Origin: Acidobacteriota bacterium
GTDB taxonomy: Bacteria > Acidobacteriota > Blastocatellia > Pyrinomonadales > Pyrinomonadaceae
Length of the DNA: 64,000 nucleotides
Direction: 5' to 3'
NCBI GenBank assembly: GCA_016715115.1
Contig: JADKBM010000011.1
Span: 1-64,000 of the forward strand
Position 1 is the stretch's first letter. Each line of letters starts with the position of its first letter. The position numbers were made by a program, and so were the translations under genes. Below the pieces are notes generated by a model. That model was given only the letters and a program-made list of their open reading frames with translations, made no database searches and was not told the DNA's origin. Shown here piece after piece: positions 45,148 to 53,705 of the stretch.

Positions 45148-45302
45148 TGCCTCTTACGTGGCGTAAGGGATGGAGCGAACAAGACCGCGAAGTGAAGCGT
45201 TCAAACGCTATAGACAGTTTCATCGCCGCCCATTATAGTTCGAACTTCACTCCCGTGACAAAGGACTCGCCGGGCCGGAAATTCAGTGATTTCTATAAGT
45301 GA
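45105..45302 (+). pseudogene. Frameshifted C-terminal end of the Rhs unit 1 tip
   Basis: The reading in this frame (MAQSLGLDAYNTDVMPLTW, then an NxF-rich end PGRKFSDFYK) continues naturally from YVAGSI of the unit 1 tip if one base is removed near 45100. The stop at 45300-45302 overlaps a GTG (GTGA) that could start the next gene, as is common for toxin-partner pairs. That coupling supports this as the native toxin end. Confidence 0.65.
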
Positions 45303-45316
45303 GGTGTAACCACGGA

Positions 45317-45817
45317 ATGTGCAAAAACTGGAAATACTCGTCGTTTGTCCGCGTTTTTGGATTGGTGTTCGTCGCGGGAGTTTTAGCTTTCGGACAAAAA
45401 GCAGTGCCGGAGGTCAAGACCGTCCCATTCTGCGAACTGTTGCAAAATCCGGAGAACTACATAGGTCTACAGGTTCGCATCACTGTGGTATATCGTTATG
45501 GATTCGAGTGGAATGAACTTTATTGTTTGGAATGCAAAAAGTCAGTTTATGTCGAGAAAGGAGGATCGTACGAATCTCTGACCCCCCGGCGTGTTCGAAA
45601 AAAGCTAAAATGGACGAACGACCGCGGGCGCACCGTAAAAATCACCGCAGTTGGGACGATCAGTGGGTCAGGAAATTTTGGCCATATGGGCCGATACGGA
45701 AGAAAGTTCGTTATCGATTACGTTGATTTGGCGGAGGTGATTCTCAAAGACAGCCCAGTGATCCTCCCAGAACGGCTTAGGGCGAAAGCCAGTTGTACGG
45801 GAAATTCGGCTAACTAA
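45317..45817 (+). CDS. Exported small protein, candidate immunity of Rhs unit 1
   Basis: A 166-residue protein with a signal peptide (WKYSSFVRVFGLVFVAGVLAFGQ). I use ATG 45317; a coupled GTG at 45299 overlapping the toxin stop is also possible. The mature part looks OB-like: ENYIGLQVRITVVYRYG, a CxxC (YCLECKKS), VKITAVGTISGSGNFGHMG and YVDLAEVIL. Function unknown. The position right after the tip and the export signal suggest a periplasmic partner or immunity protein (inference). Confidence 0.55.
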   Translation: MCKNWKYSSFVRVFGLVFVAGVLAFGQKAVPEVKTVPFCELLQNPENYIGLQVRITVVYRYGFEWNELYCLECKKSVYVEKGGSYESLTPRRVRKKLKWTNDRGRTVKITAVGTISGSGNFGHMGRYGRKFVIDYVDLAEVILKDSPVILPERLRAKASCTGNSAN

Positions 45818-45830
45818 CGGTTTCACAACG

Positions 45831-46751
45831 ATGATCCCGAAAAACTGCTTGAACAACTCGGTCTTCTGCGCCGCGGATCGCAAGGTGTCCAATCCGTCGA
45901 TTGCGAACACGAACCGAATCAATCTCGATCAGGACGGTGACAGCGTCAACGATTACGCGCTTGATTTATCGGGCAATACCACGCGCGACGCCCAATTGCG
46001 GAAATTCACGTACGATGCCGAGAACAAACAGACAAAGGTCGAGTCTACAAACGCATCCGGCACGGTCACAGGCACGATCGGCGAATATTTCTATGACGGC
46101 GACGGACGCAGGGTCAAAAAGATCGCCTGGATCAACGGACAGTGGGAAACAACCGTCTTCGTCTACGACGCATCTTCACGCTTGGTGGCAGAATATTCGA
46201 CGAATTTGAACCAAACCCCGCAAGTGGCGTATCTGACCAACGACCACCTCGGCAGCCCGCGGATAAACACGAACGAAAACGGCACCGTAATTTCAAGACA
46301 TGACTACCGCCCGTACGGAGAACATATCACCGAGCGATCGCACGCAGAATATGTCGGAGACACGATCCGCAAGCAATTCACCGGCTACGAGCGCGACAGT
46401 GAAACGGAATTGGACTTTGCTCAGGCGCGTTATTTTCAATTTGGGCATGGTCGTTTCACCAGCGCGGACGACGTTCTGAATGATTCCCACGCATCCGTGC
46501 CTCAAAGTTGGAATTTATTTGTATATTGCGGCAACAACCCAACAAACAAAATCGACGTTAACGGAAAAGAGATTACTAACAGTTCTGATCCTAATTCACG
46601 TTTAAGCGATGAACGCTTGGAGTTGATTTCTGGCGACCTACGAAGGAAGACGGGGGCAACCAAAGGACCGAAGGGCACGTTCCAAATTTCGTTTACCGAT
46701 CCGTCGCGCCGACAGAAGTTTGTACGATGGAAACTCGAAGGAAGCAGATAG
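45831..46751 (+). CDS. Rhs unit 2: truncated Rhs core with short tip
   Basis: A 306-codon frame. The core part (about 55-240) shows FTYDAENKQTKVE, GEYFYDGDGRRVKKI, YLTNDHLGSPRINTNENG, YRPYGEH and LDFAQARYFQFGHGRFTSADD, then NLFVYCGNNPTNKIDVNG. The usual DPLG is replaced by DVNG. The tip is only about 60 residues (SSDPNSRLSDERLELISGDL and onwards, ending FVRWKLEGSR) with no motif I know. The first 50 residues do not look like a native N-terminus. The next gene starts two bases after the stop. Confidence 0.8.
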   Translation: MIPKNCLNNSVFCAADRKVSNPSIANTNRINLDQDGDSVNDYALDLSGNTTRDAQLRKFTYDAENKQTKVESTNASGTVTGTIGEYFYDGDGRRVKKIAWINGQWETTVFVYDASSRLVAEYSTNLNQTPQVAYLTNDHLGSPRINTNENGTVISRHDYRPYGEHITERSHAEYVGDTIRKQFTGYERDSETELDFAQARYFQFGHGRFTSADDVLNDSHASVPQSWNLFVYCGNNPTNKIDVNGKEITNSSDPNSRLSDERLELISGDLRRKTGATKGPKGTFQISFTDPSRRQKFVRWKLEGSR

Positions 46752-46753
46752 AA

Positions 46754-47290
46754 ATGAAAAATTACAAGAGTCGCTTTCGATGTATGGTTTTGGTCAGCGG
46801 GCTGTTGCTCATTTTGAGCTCCGGTTGTTTGGGGCAGAGCCATAGATCACTAGCTACGGCGATTGAACCCCAACGGCGTTCTTTGTTCATTCGTTCGATC
46901 AAGCGCGTAGTTTCATTTCAAAAAGCACGGAAGTGGGCGAGCTTGGCCACAATGCTCTCGCCGGAGTTCCTGCAAGGGGAAAAACCGGCGGAGTATGTAG
47001 CGCGTCTAGAATCGCTAGAGGGAAGACCAGTTTTTGAAAACGGGTTTCGTGAGTTTATTCCTCACGCGATCAAAAATGAATACGGGACGCCGAATTATGA
47101 AATATGGTTGATCGATGGATGTGGTAAGTGGAAAGTGGATGCCAGGCCGATATGGCAAAAGGCATACATACGAGCATATTGGCAAAACGGCAAATGGCTC
47201 TTTTCGGAAGTTCTTTTCGACCTGCTCCTTCATGGCGGATATGAGAAATGTCCCGAATCTCAGTCCGCGAAGGTTGCAGCGATGCTCTGA
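46754..47290 (+). CDS. Lipoprotein, candidate immunity of Rhs unit 2
   Basis: A 178-residue protein starting at ATG 46754, two bases after unit 2. The signal ends in a lipobox (LLLILSSGC). The mature domain has FQKARKWASLATMLSPEFLQ and a Trp-rich end YEIWLIDGCGKWKVD and AYWQNGKWLFSEVLF, reminiscent of an NTF2-like sheet. The last ~15 residues run into sequence shared with the start of Rhs unit 3 (from about 47288), so the native C-terminus may have been replaced by recombination. Role inferred from position. Confidence 0.55.
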   Translation: MKNYKSRFRCMVLVSGLLLILSSGCLGQSHRSLATAIEPQRRSLFIRSIKRVVSFQKARKWASLATMLSPEFLQGEKPAEYVARLESLEGRPVFENGFREFIPHAIKNEYGTPNYEIWLIDGCGKWKVDARPIWQKAYIRAYWQNGKWLFSEVLFDLLLHGGYEKCPESQSAKVAAML

Positions 47291-48519
47291 AAGAAGTGAA
47301 AAACGCGTCGAACCAGACTATCGGGCTCTATTATTTCGACGGCGACGGCCGGAGGGTGAAGAAGGTGACGGCGACCGAAACGGTGGTCTTCATCTTCGAC
47401 GCGGCCGGAAAGCTCGTCGCGGAATACTCGACGAATCTCAGCCAGACGCCGCAGGTGCAGTATCTGACGAACGATCATCTCGGCACGCCCCGGATCAACA
47501 CCAACGAAAACGGCGCGGTGGTTTCACGGACCGACTACATGCCCTACGGCGAAGAGGTCATCGGCCTCGGCGGAAGATCGACGACCGACAAATACGTCAC
47601 CGACGACGTCCGACAGGGCTTCACCGGCTATCTCAACGACGAAGAAACCAACCTCGACTACGCCTAGGCGCGGATGTACAGGAAGGAATTGGGGAGATTT
47701 ACGTCGGCGGATCAAATCTTTCTCGAAATGGGTCGCCGAAGCTTTCCACAGAGTTTCAACCTCTTTTCATACGTTCGCAACAACCCGCTGTCGTTCTCGG
47801 ATCCTACAGGACTAGACGTCTTAGTGAGTTGCAAAACGAACGGTAAGACAAAAGCCGAGGTTTCAAGTCAACAAGCGGCATGTGAGTCTGGTACGAGCAC
47901 GAATCTGAACAACCGGAAAAGCGCGCAGTTCAAAGTAGTTGTCAAGGACGGGCGGCTTGCGATTGTCGGTAGTGTTGATCGAGCTACGCTGAGCGACCGT
48001 GAGAAAAAACTATATGACACGATCACAGACAGTGGCCCCGGTAGTGTCAGATCAACGTTAAATGTTTTTGCTACCTCGGATTCGATCACATTTGGCAGGT
48101 ATGATGGGCCTGGGGCAAACTCAGTAGACCTTAGTGATCTTGAGGTTTTCAACAAAACCGGTGACAAGTCGATCTCAGGTGAGGTAATTGCTCACGAAAT
48201 CATTGAAGGTACAATAAGCGCATCCACATTGGTTGATGAAGGTGAACTTAATGGTAAGTCGATGAGTGACGCAGTGTACGAGAGAGCACACAAGCAGGCC
48301 GACAAATTCTTTGGGGGCGCAACTATTCGGGCGGACCCCGTTCCGGACGGAGCCTCGGTCCAAAGCAGGGAGGTAACTTATGATTTCAGTATACTTAATG
48401 TTGATGTCCGGGTTAATAAGACGTTTGATGTTAAACAACCGGCGGCGAGTGTAAACCGACCCTTTGAGAAACTCCCTGGCAAGATCGACCGAGCGACTAT
48501 TGTTCCTAAGAGTAACTGA
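47248..48519 (+). pseudogene. Rhs unit 3: Rhs core fragment interrupted by TAG, with tip
   Basis: From about 47288 the DNA is a near copy of Rhs unit 1 (44091-44510). The frame is continuous except for TAG at 47665-47667, where unit 1 has CAG in LDYAQARMY; one base change thus separates the core from the rest. Beyond the stop the same frame runs RMYRKELGRFTSADQ to the tip and ends at 48519. The sequence before 47288 belongs to the previous lipoprotein gene, so this core has no start of its own. Confidence 0.8.
47674..48519 (+). CDS. Rhs unit 3 core end and tip with HExxE motif
   Basis: 281 codons downstream of the amber stop. The first 45 residues are the Rhs core end (YRKELGRFTSADQ, SYVRNNPLSFSDPTGLD). 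The tip holds SGEVIAHEIIEGTISAS, an HExxE motif in a helix context like zinc peptidases, and later VYERAHKQADKFFGG, where further ligands could lie. The family is not recognised. The base composition of the tip is visibly more AT-rich than the core, as usual for polymorphic tips. Confidence 0.65.
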   Translation: MYRKELGRFTSADQIFLEMGRRSFPQSFNLFSYVRNNPLSFSDPTGLDVLVSCKTNGKTKAEVSSQQAACESGTSTNLNNRKSAQFKVVVKDGRLAIVGSVDRATLSDREKKLYDTITDSGPGSVRSTLNVFATSDSITFGRYDGPGANSVDLSDLEVFNKTGDKSISGEVIAHEIIEGTISASTLVDEGELNGKSMSDAVYERAHKQADKFFGGATIRADPVPDGASVQSREVTYDFSILNVDVRVNKTFDVKQPAASVNRPFEKLPGKIDRATIVPKSN

Positions 48520-48594
48520 TTGAAGGAGAATCAAGCATGTACTTAATAAGCGAAAGAACTGAAGCGAGTAGAGGAAAGGAGGGAACATGAACGT

Positions 48595-49386
48595 ATGAAC
48601 CGAACAAGTATTATGATTTTTTTGTGTCTATCCATATTTGCAGTCATTATGCCGACCTTGGGGCAGTCACGGAACGATTTGCCGACGCCCGAGTCTGAAT
48701 CGTTCAAAGAGGCCGACGGGGTGGCGGTTTCATGGCGCCGGACGCGTTGCAGCAAGTTCGAATATCGGGGATACAATGAGCCCAACTGTCCTGAGGTGGG
48801 CACCGAGTACGCGCTTCGACACAGAATGAAGATCTTTAATGCAAACGGTGCCGAGTGGCAAACGTTCAGTTTGCAGCCGAGCGAAGCCGATTACTACCTG
48901 CCTAAGTTGGGTGGTGATTTTCGTCCGCTGTGCTGCGATTCAAATTTTCCCTTGGAAGTTTTACTGAGGGTCAAATCTGAGTCCGAGCATTGGCTCGAGG
49001 TAGAGGTCAATGAATCAACGAGGCTTACCAAATACGTGCCGAAGGACGTGAAGATGTGGTCGAAAGCAACCTGGGGATTCTGGATCTACTATTCAAATTA
49101 CATCGTTGTCGATTTCAACCGTTGCCGTCCGCGGATATCGGCAGAAGGAAAGATCGACGAGAAGATCGAAGACAAAAACCGGCAACTGGGACTCTCAACG
49201 TCGAAAGCGTGGGTGATGTCTGTCAGCGGCGAATGGGCGTATGTCAGTTTCGGAACGAACCCGAACGGTAACGTCTGTAGCCATGAATGCGGTTGGGTGC
49301 GCTGGAAGGACGGTCGCGAAATTCTTGTCGGAAGTCTTTACAACGGGTATAAGATACCCACGGTCGATTCCGACCGAGAATACTGA
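48595..49386 (+). CDS. Exported protein, candidate immunity of Rhs unit 3 (family A)
   Basis: A 263-residue protein with a signal peptide (MNRTSIMIFLCLSIFAVIMPTLGQ). It is homologous along the C-terminal 160 residues to the lipoprotein at 53706: compare EVEVNESTRLTKYVPKD with VLVNEETRLEKFVKRN, and CGWVRWKDGREILV with FGWIKWKEGNRLLI. Cysteines (RPLCCDS, NVCSHECGW) may form disulfides. The two homologues follow different Rhs tips, which suggests a shared immunity or chaperone role in the periplasm (inference). The gene ends 43 bp before the IS110 target core. Confidence 0.6.
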   Translation: MNRTSIMIFLCLSIFAVIMPTLGQSRNDLPTPESESFKEADGVAVSWRRTRCSKFEYRGYNEPNCPEVGTEYALRHRMKIFNANGAEWQTFSLQPSEADYYLPKLGGDFRPLCCDSNFPLEVLLRVKSESEHWLEVEVNESTRLTKYVPKDVKMWSKATWGFWIYYSNYIVVDFNRCRPRISAEGKIDEKIEDKNRQLGLSTSKAWVMSVSGEWAYVSFGTNPNGNVCSHECGWVRWKDGREILVGSLYNGYKIPTVDSDREY

Positions 49387-49428
49387 ACTCGCAACGAAAT
49401 TCCAGATCCGAGTTCCAAGATGGTCGAT

Positions 49429-49445
49429 GCCGCCGCTCTGCGGCT
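49429..49445. repeat. REP-like palindromic core repeated at both IS110 junctions
   Basis: GCCGCCGCTCTGCGGCT occurs here, at 50899-50915 (one base changed) and at 52374-52390, i.e. left of copy 1, between the copies, and right of copy 2. GCCGC and GCGGC can pair. The pattern fits an IS110-type element that inserted into a hairpin-forming target and was then duplicated head to tail. Confidence 0.7.
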
Positions 49446-49699
49446 CGGGATTCCTTTTCGCGTCATCCGTGGCCTCACGCCCACGGCTTGTATCTTGATT
49501 ATCAACTGTTTCGCAATTATCTTGGACGCTTGATGATTGCGGGGGAAAGAGAAGTCTTCCCCACGGCTCAGATCTCGAATCTGGAATTTAGATCAGACCT
49601 CTTTCCCGTTATTTTGGCGTTCAGCCTAGACCGGACAGTATCCTATGACCGCGAGTCTGTATATGCAAGGATGGTCGGCGGAACGGTGTTTTGAGGTGG

Positions 49700-49900
49700 T
49701 GCCTTTTGATCGAATTTGATCCGGGCAGCGCAGCTGCCCGAACCAATCCGCTCGGCGGACGACAAGACGGAGCGCGTAGCCCGTCTCCTCACTGTCGCCA
49801 CCGGAGGTAAAAAAACGAGTGGTTCGTCAACATCGGATCACGAAGTCGACTGGATGAAAGAACAAAGCCGGAGCAGAGTGCCTCGAAAGCTTGACCGCTC
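49700..49900 (+). ncRNA. Candidate bridge RNA region in the IS110 left end
   Basis: IS110-group elements encode a structured RNA upstream of the transposase that pairs with target and donor. In this region two hairpins are visible: GGGCAGC-GCA-GCTGCCC (about 49724-49740) and AGACGG-loop-CCGTCT (about 49766-49788). The same region is kept in copy 2 with a few indels. Boundaries and guide loops are not determined. Confidence 0.35.
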
Positions 49901-49917
49901 CGTTTTGAGGAGGCAGT

Positions 49918-50868
49918 ATGTCGCAGAATTATTTAGGTATTGATGTTTCGAAGTCGAAGTTCGACGTTGTTTTGCTGGTGGGCGAGAAGAGCGTCTCAAA
50001 GGAGTTCGCAAACACTCCGAAAGGAATGAAGCTGTTGCAGGGATGGCTGCGATCGCTTCGGGCCGGAGAGGTTCACGCCTGCCTTGAGGCGACCGGCAGT
50101 TACTCGGACGGGATCGCCAATTTCCTGTACGAGGCCGGCTATTGCGTCTCGGTCGTCAACCCGTTCCGGACCCATAGCTTCAGGGATGCCAAGCTGTTGC
50201 GGAACAAGACCGACAAAGTGGACGCGGGTATGATCGCGGAGTTTTGCCGGAGCGAGAGGCCGGAGCCTTGGAAACCTCCCTCACCCCAGGTAATCCATTT
50301 GCAGGCCCTGAGCCGGCGGATAGACGCGCTCGAGGAGATGCGTCTGATGGAGACCAACCGGCTTGATACGGCGCCGAAGCAGGCGAAGACGAGCGTCAAG
50401 CGAATGATCCGCGTTCTCGAAAAGGAGATCGCCGCGCTGCGCAAGGAAGCCGAGGACCTCATCGACAGCGATCCGGACCTGAAGCAGCAGGACGAGCTTC
50501 TGCGTTCGATCCCGGGGGTTGGAAAAAAGACCTCGATGATGCTTCTCAGCGAAGTCGAGTTCGACCGCTACGACTCGGCCAGATCAGTGGCCGCCTATGC
50601 CGGAGTGACGCCGGCAAAGCAGGATTCCGGCAAGCAGATAAAGACCAGGCTCTCGAGAGTCGGCGCCGTCAGGATAAGAAAGGGCATGTACTTTCCGGCG
50701 ATCGTCGCCATGACCCATAACCCGATAATCACCGAATTTGCATCCCGTCTTTCCAAACGCGGGAAGAGGAAGATGCAGATCGTGTGCGCGGCCATCAGAA
50801 AGCTGCTGCACATCGCTTACGGGGTTCTCAAACACCGAACCCCTTTTACGCCAAATCCGGCGTTTTGA
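49918..50868 (+). CDS. IS110 family transposase
   Basis: A 316-residue recombinase. The N-terminal RuvC-like DEDD domain shows GIDVSKSKFDVVLL, HACLEATGSYSDG and LLRNKTDKVDAGMIAEF, with the acidic residues. The C-terminal Transposase_20 domain has LLRSIPGVGKKTSMMLLSE, AYAGVTPAKQDSGKQIKTRL (with the catalytic Ser) and IRKGMYFPAIVAM. A GAGGAGG ribosome site precedes the ATG. Confidence 0.95.
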   Translation: MSQNYLGIDVSKSKFDVVLLVGEKSVSKEFANTPKGMKLLQGWLRSLRAGEVHACLEATGSYSDGIANFLYEAGYCVSVVNPFRTHSFRDAKLLRNKTDKVDAGMIAEFCRSERPEPWKPPSPQVIHLQALSRRIDALEEMRLMETNRLDTAPKQAKTSVKRMIRVLEKEIAALRKEAEDLIDSDPDLKQQDELLRSIPGVGKKTSMMLLSEVEFDRYDSARSVAAYAGVTPAKQDSGKQIKTRLSRVGAVRIRKGMYFPAIVAMTHNPIITEFASRLSKRGKRKMQIVCAAIRKLLHIAYGVLKHRTPFTPNPAF

Positions 50869-50915
50869 GCTTGATATTCAAGACAGTATCTAAAATTTGC
50901 CGCCGCTTTGCGGCT

Positions 50916-52373
50916 CGGGAGTCTTTTTCGCGTCATCCGTGGCCTCACGCCCACGGCTTGTATCTTGATTATCAACTGTTTCGCAATTATCTTGGACGCT
51001 TGATGATTGCGGGGGAAAGAGAAGTCTTCCCCACGGCTCAGATCTCGAATCTGGAATTTAGATCAGACCTCTTTCCCGTTATTTTGGCGTTCAGCCTAGA
51101 CCGGACAGTATCCTATGACCGCGAGTCTGTATATGCAAGGATGGTCGGCGGAACGGTGTTTTGAGGTGGTGCCTTTTGATCGAATTTTGATCATCGGGCA
51201 GCGCAGCTGCCCGAACCAATCCGCTCGGCGGACGACAGGACGGAGCGCGTAGCCCGTCTCCCTCACTGTCGCCACCGGAGGTAAAAAAACGAGTGGTTCG
51301 TCAACATCGGATCACGAAGTCGACTGGATGAAAGAACAAAGCCGGAGCAGAGTGCCTCGAAAGCTTGACCGCTCCGTTTTGAGGAGGCAGTATGTCGCAG
51401 AATTATTTAGGTATTGATGTTTCGAAGTCGAAGTTCGACGTTGTTTTGCTGGTGGGCGAGAAGAGCGTCTCAAAGGAGTTCGCAAACACTCCGAAAGGAA
51501 TGAAGCTGTTGCAGGGATGGCTGCGATCGCTTCCGGGCCGGAGAGGTTCACGCCTGCCTTGAGGCGACCGGCAGTTACTCGGACGGGATCGCCAATTTCC
51601 TGTACGAGGCCGGCTATTGCGTCTCGGTCGTCAACCCGTTCCGGACCCATAGCTTCAGGGATGCCAAGCTGTTGCGGAACAAGACCGACAAAGTGGACGC
51701 GGGTATGATCGCGGAGTTTTGCCGGAGCGAGAGGCCGGAGCCTTGGAAACCTCCCTCACCCCAAGTAATCCATTTGCAGGCCCTGAGCCGGCGGATAGAC
51801 GCGCTCGAGGAGATGCGTCTGATGGAGACCAACCGGCTTGATACGGCGCCGAAGCAGGCGAAGACGAGCGTCAAGCGAATGATCCGCGTTCTCGAAAAGG
51901 AGATCGCCGCGCTGCGCAAGGAAGCCGAGGACCTCATCGACAGCGATCCGGACCTGAAGCAGCAGGACGAGCTTCTGCGTTCGATCCCGGGGGTTGGAAA
52001 AAAGACCTCGATGATGCTTCTCAGCGAAGTCGAGTTCGACCGCTACGACTCGGCCAGATCAGTGGCCGCCTATGCCGGAGTGACGCCGGCAAAGCAGGAT
52101 TCCGGCAAGCAGATAAAGACCAGGCTCTCGAGAGTCGGCGCCGTCAGGATAAGAAAGGGCATGTACTTTCCGGCGATCGTCGCCATGACCCATAACCCGA
52201 TAATCACCGAATTTGCATCCCGTCTTTCCAAACGCGGGAAGAGGAAGATGCAGATCGTGTGCGCGGCCATCAGAAAGCTGCTGCACATCGCTTACGGGGT
52301 TCTCAAACACCGAACCCCTTTTACGCCAAATCCGGCGTTTTGAGCTTGATATTCAAGACAGTATCTAAAATTT
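50916..52373 (+). mobile_element. IS110 family insertion sequence, copy 2 (direct tandem)
   Basis: Follows copy 1 head to tail after one core palindrome. It differs by a few substitutions and small indels (for example near 51186 and 51238) and one inserted base that breaks the transposase. The right end abuts the core at 52374. Confidence 0.85.
51392..52343 (+). pseudogene. IS110 transposase, frameshifted copy
   Basis: The region is 952 bp against 951 in copy 1. One extra C at about 51533-51534 (CTTCCGGGCC against CTTCGGGCC) shifts the frame after about codon 47; the rest (51672-52343) is open in the original frame. All downstream motifs are unchanged. Confidence 0.9.
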
Positions 52374-53691
52374 GCCGCCGCTCTGCGGCTGGTCGGAGCG
52401 GCGAAAATCATCGACCGAGACGACCGTTTTCGTCTATGATGGAAGCGGAACGCTTGTGGCGGAATACACGGCCTTGGTCGGCAACGATCCGGCCCCGGCG
52501 CCGCAGGTAAGTTATTTGACACAGGATCATCTTGGAAGCCCGCGCGTGGTGACAAACCAGAACGGCGAGGTGATCAAACGAACCGACTGGATGGCGTTCG
52601 GCGAAGAGGTCGAATTCAACAAACGGACCACGGGCCTCGGTTACGACGAGATTCCCGAGACGCGGAAAGGCTATACCGGCTATGAAAAGGACGACGAATC
52701 GGGCCTCGATTTCGCGCAGGCGAGATACTACAACCCGAAACACGGCCGCTACACCTCGGTCGACCCGCTGACCGCCTCGGCGAATGTCAGGAACCCGCAG
52801 ACGTTCAACCGTTACAGTTACGTCCTCAATTCGCCGTACAAGTTCACCGATCCGCTCGGATTGATTTCACGCACGACCGGCGCAAACGGCGGAGCGTGGT
52901 GCAGCACCTGCGACTCGCACGACGGGCCCTGAGGATTCGCGGATGAAGATTCCGCGGGCCCCGCCGATTCCGGTCCGACCGAGAACAGCACGACCAATGA
53001 CACCATTGAACCCGTGCCGCCGCCGCCATTCCAAATACAAAACCACCAATACTACATTGCACGAGACGGAACCATCAAGATCCAGGCATTTGACGGTCTA
53101 TCGAATGAATACTATTTGGAAAGTAACCAAACTCCCGGAGAATTTGTTTACCTTACAAGTTTGACTGCGAACAACAGCTTTCTCGTTGAGTTTCCCGCAA
53201 GAATGGACTTTTTTGACAGATATAGTCCGGTTGACAAAGGCGGTAAAAACAACGGGGTTGACCACGGTACGGGCGACCACTTCGTCCGGCCAGAAGTAGC
53301 GGCGGCATTATTCGGTCTTGCGGCTGTGTTGAAGGATAAATACGGAATCACTATTTCGTTCGGCGACATGTCAGCGGAAAATGGCACGGATCCTTGGTCA
53401 CGTCGTGGTGAGGATCACAAGGGACATGGACACAAATCCCGGAGCGGCGTCGATATTGACTTCAGATATATCGACAAGAATGGAAATAGTTTTCAGGGCA
53501 AGATGAATAGTTCTAAATTCAGCACGGTCAACAACCAAGCTGTGTACGATGTCGCGAAATCGTTTGGATTCACTGAGAATTTCCAAGGGACAACAAACAA
53601 ATTGATAGGCGTCGCTACGGCCTCGGGGCATAACAATCACGGTCATCTTGGTTTTGATGTCAACGCGCCGAATCTCAGAAGAGTGGAATGA
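52372..53691 (+). pseudogene. Rhs unit 4: Rhs core and tip, one frame broken by a TGA
   Basis: Rhs homology starts at TETTVFVYDGSGTLVAEY (from about 52414), directly after the IS110 junction, so the upstream core is missing. It runs through YLTQDHLGSPRVVTNQNGEV, LDFAQARYYNPKHGRYTSVDPL and KFTDPLGLISRTTG. At 52930-52932 an in-frame TGA interrupts; the same frame stays open through a Pro/Thr linker and the tip to 53691. One base change (for example CGA or GGA to TGA) would rejoin core and tip. Whether the stop is read through is unknown. Confidence 0.75.
53014..53691 (+). CDS. Rhs unit 4 tip: LAS/M15-like zinc peptidase domain
   Basis: The ATG-open part of the tip (225 codons). It shows a His-x6-Asp pattern (GHGHKSRSGVDIDFRY) and a late His-x-His (SGHNNHGHLGFDV). 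Both are in the order and spacing of LAS-type peptidases such as D-Ala-D-Ala carboxypeptidases and murein endopeptidases. If right, it would cut peptidoglycan peptides of a rival cell. The stop overlaps an ATG (ATGA at 53688), and a lipoprotein gene follows. Confidence 0.7.
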   Translation: MPPPPFQIQNHQYYIARDGTIKIQAFDGLSNEYYLESNQTPGEFVYLTSLTANNSFLVEFPARMDFFDRYSPVDKGGKNNGVDHGTGDHFVRPEVAAALFGLAAVLKDKYGITISFGDMSAENGTDPWSRRGEDHKGHGHKSRSGVDIDFRYIDKNGNSFQGKMNSSKFSTVNNQAVYDVAKSFGFTENFQGTTNKLIGVATASGHNNHGHLGFDVNAPNLRRVE

Positions 53692-53705
53692 AAGCGGAGG
53701 CGAAA

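Larger units (their letters stand above)
49446..50898 (+). mobile_element. IS110 family insertion sequence, copy 1
   Basis: A unit of about 1.47 kb between two copies of the core palindrome: about 470 bp of non-coding left end, an intact transposase gene (49918-50868) and a short right end (GAGCTTGATATTCAAGACAG and ten more bases). No terminal inverted repeats or target duplications are visible, as usual for IS110. The next unit is a near-identical direct copy. Confidence 0.85.

Noticed and set aside
49488..49694. 68-codon frame in the IS110 left end (also at 50958-51164)
   Set aside because: It lies in the non-coding end where the bridge RNA is expected, lacks a good ribosome site and matches no known IS110 accessory protein; identity between copies is explained by duplication.
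52414..52932. Treating the Rhs unit 4 core as a complete separate gene
   Set aside because: The same frame resumes after one TGA and runs to a coherent tip, so core and tip are better read as one interrupted gene.
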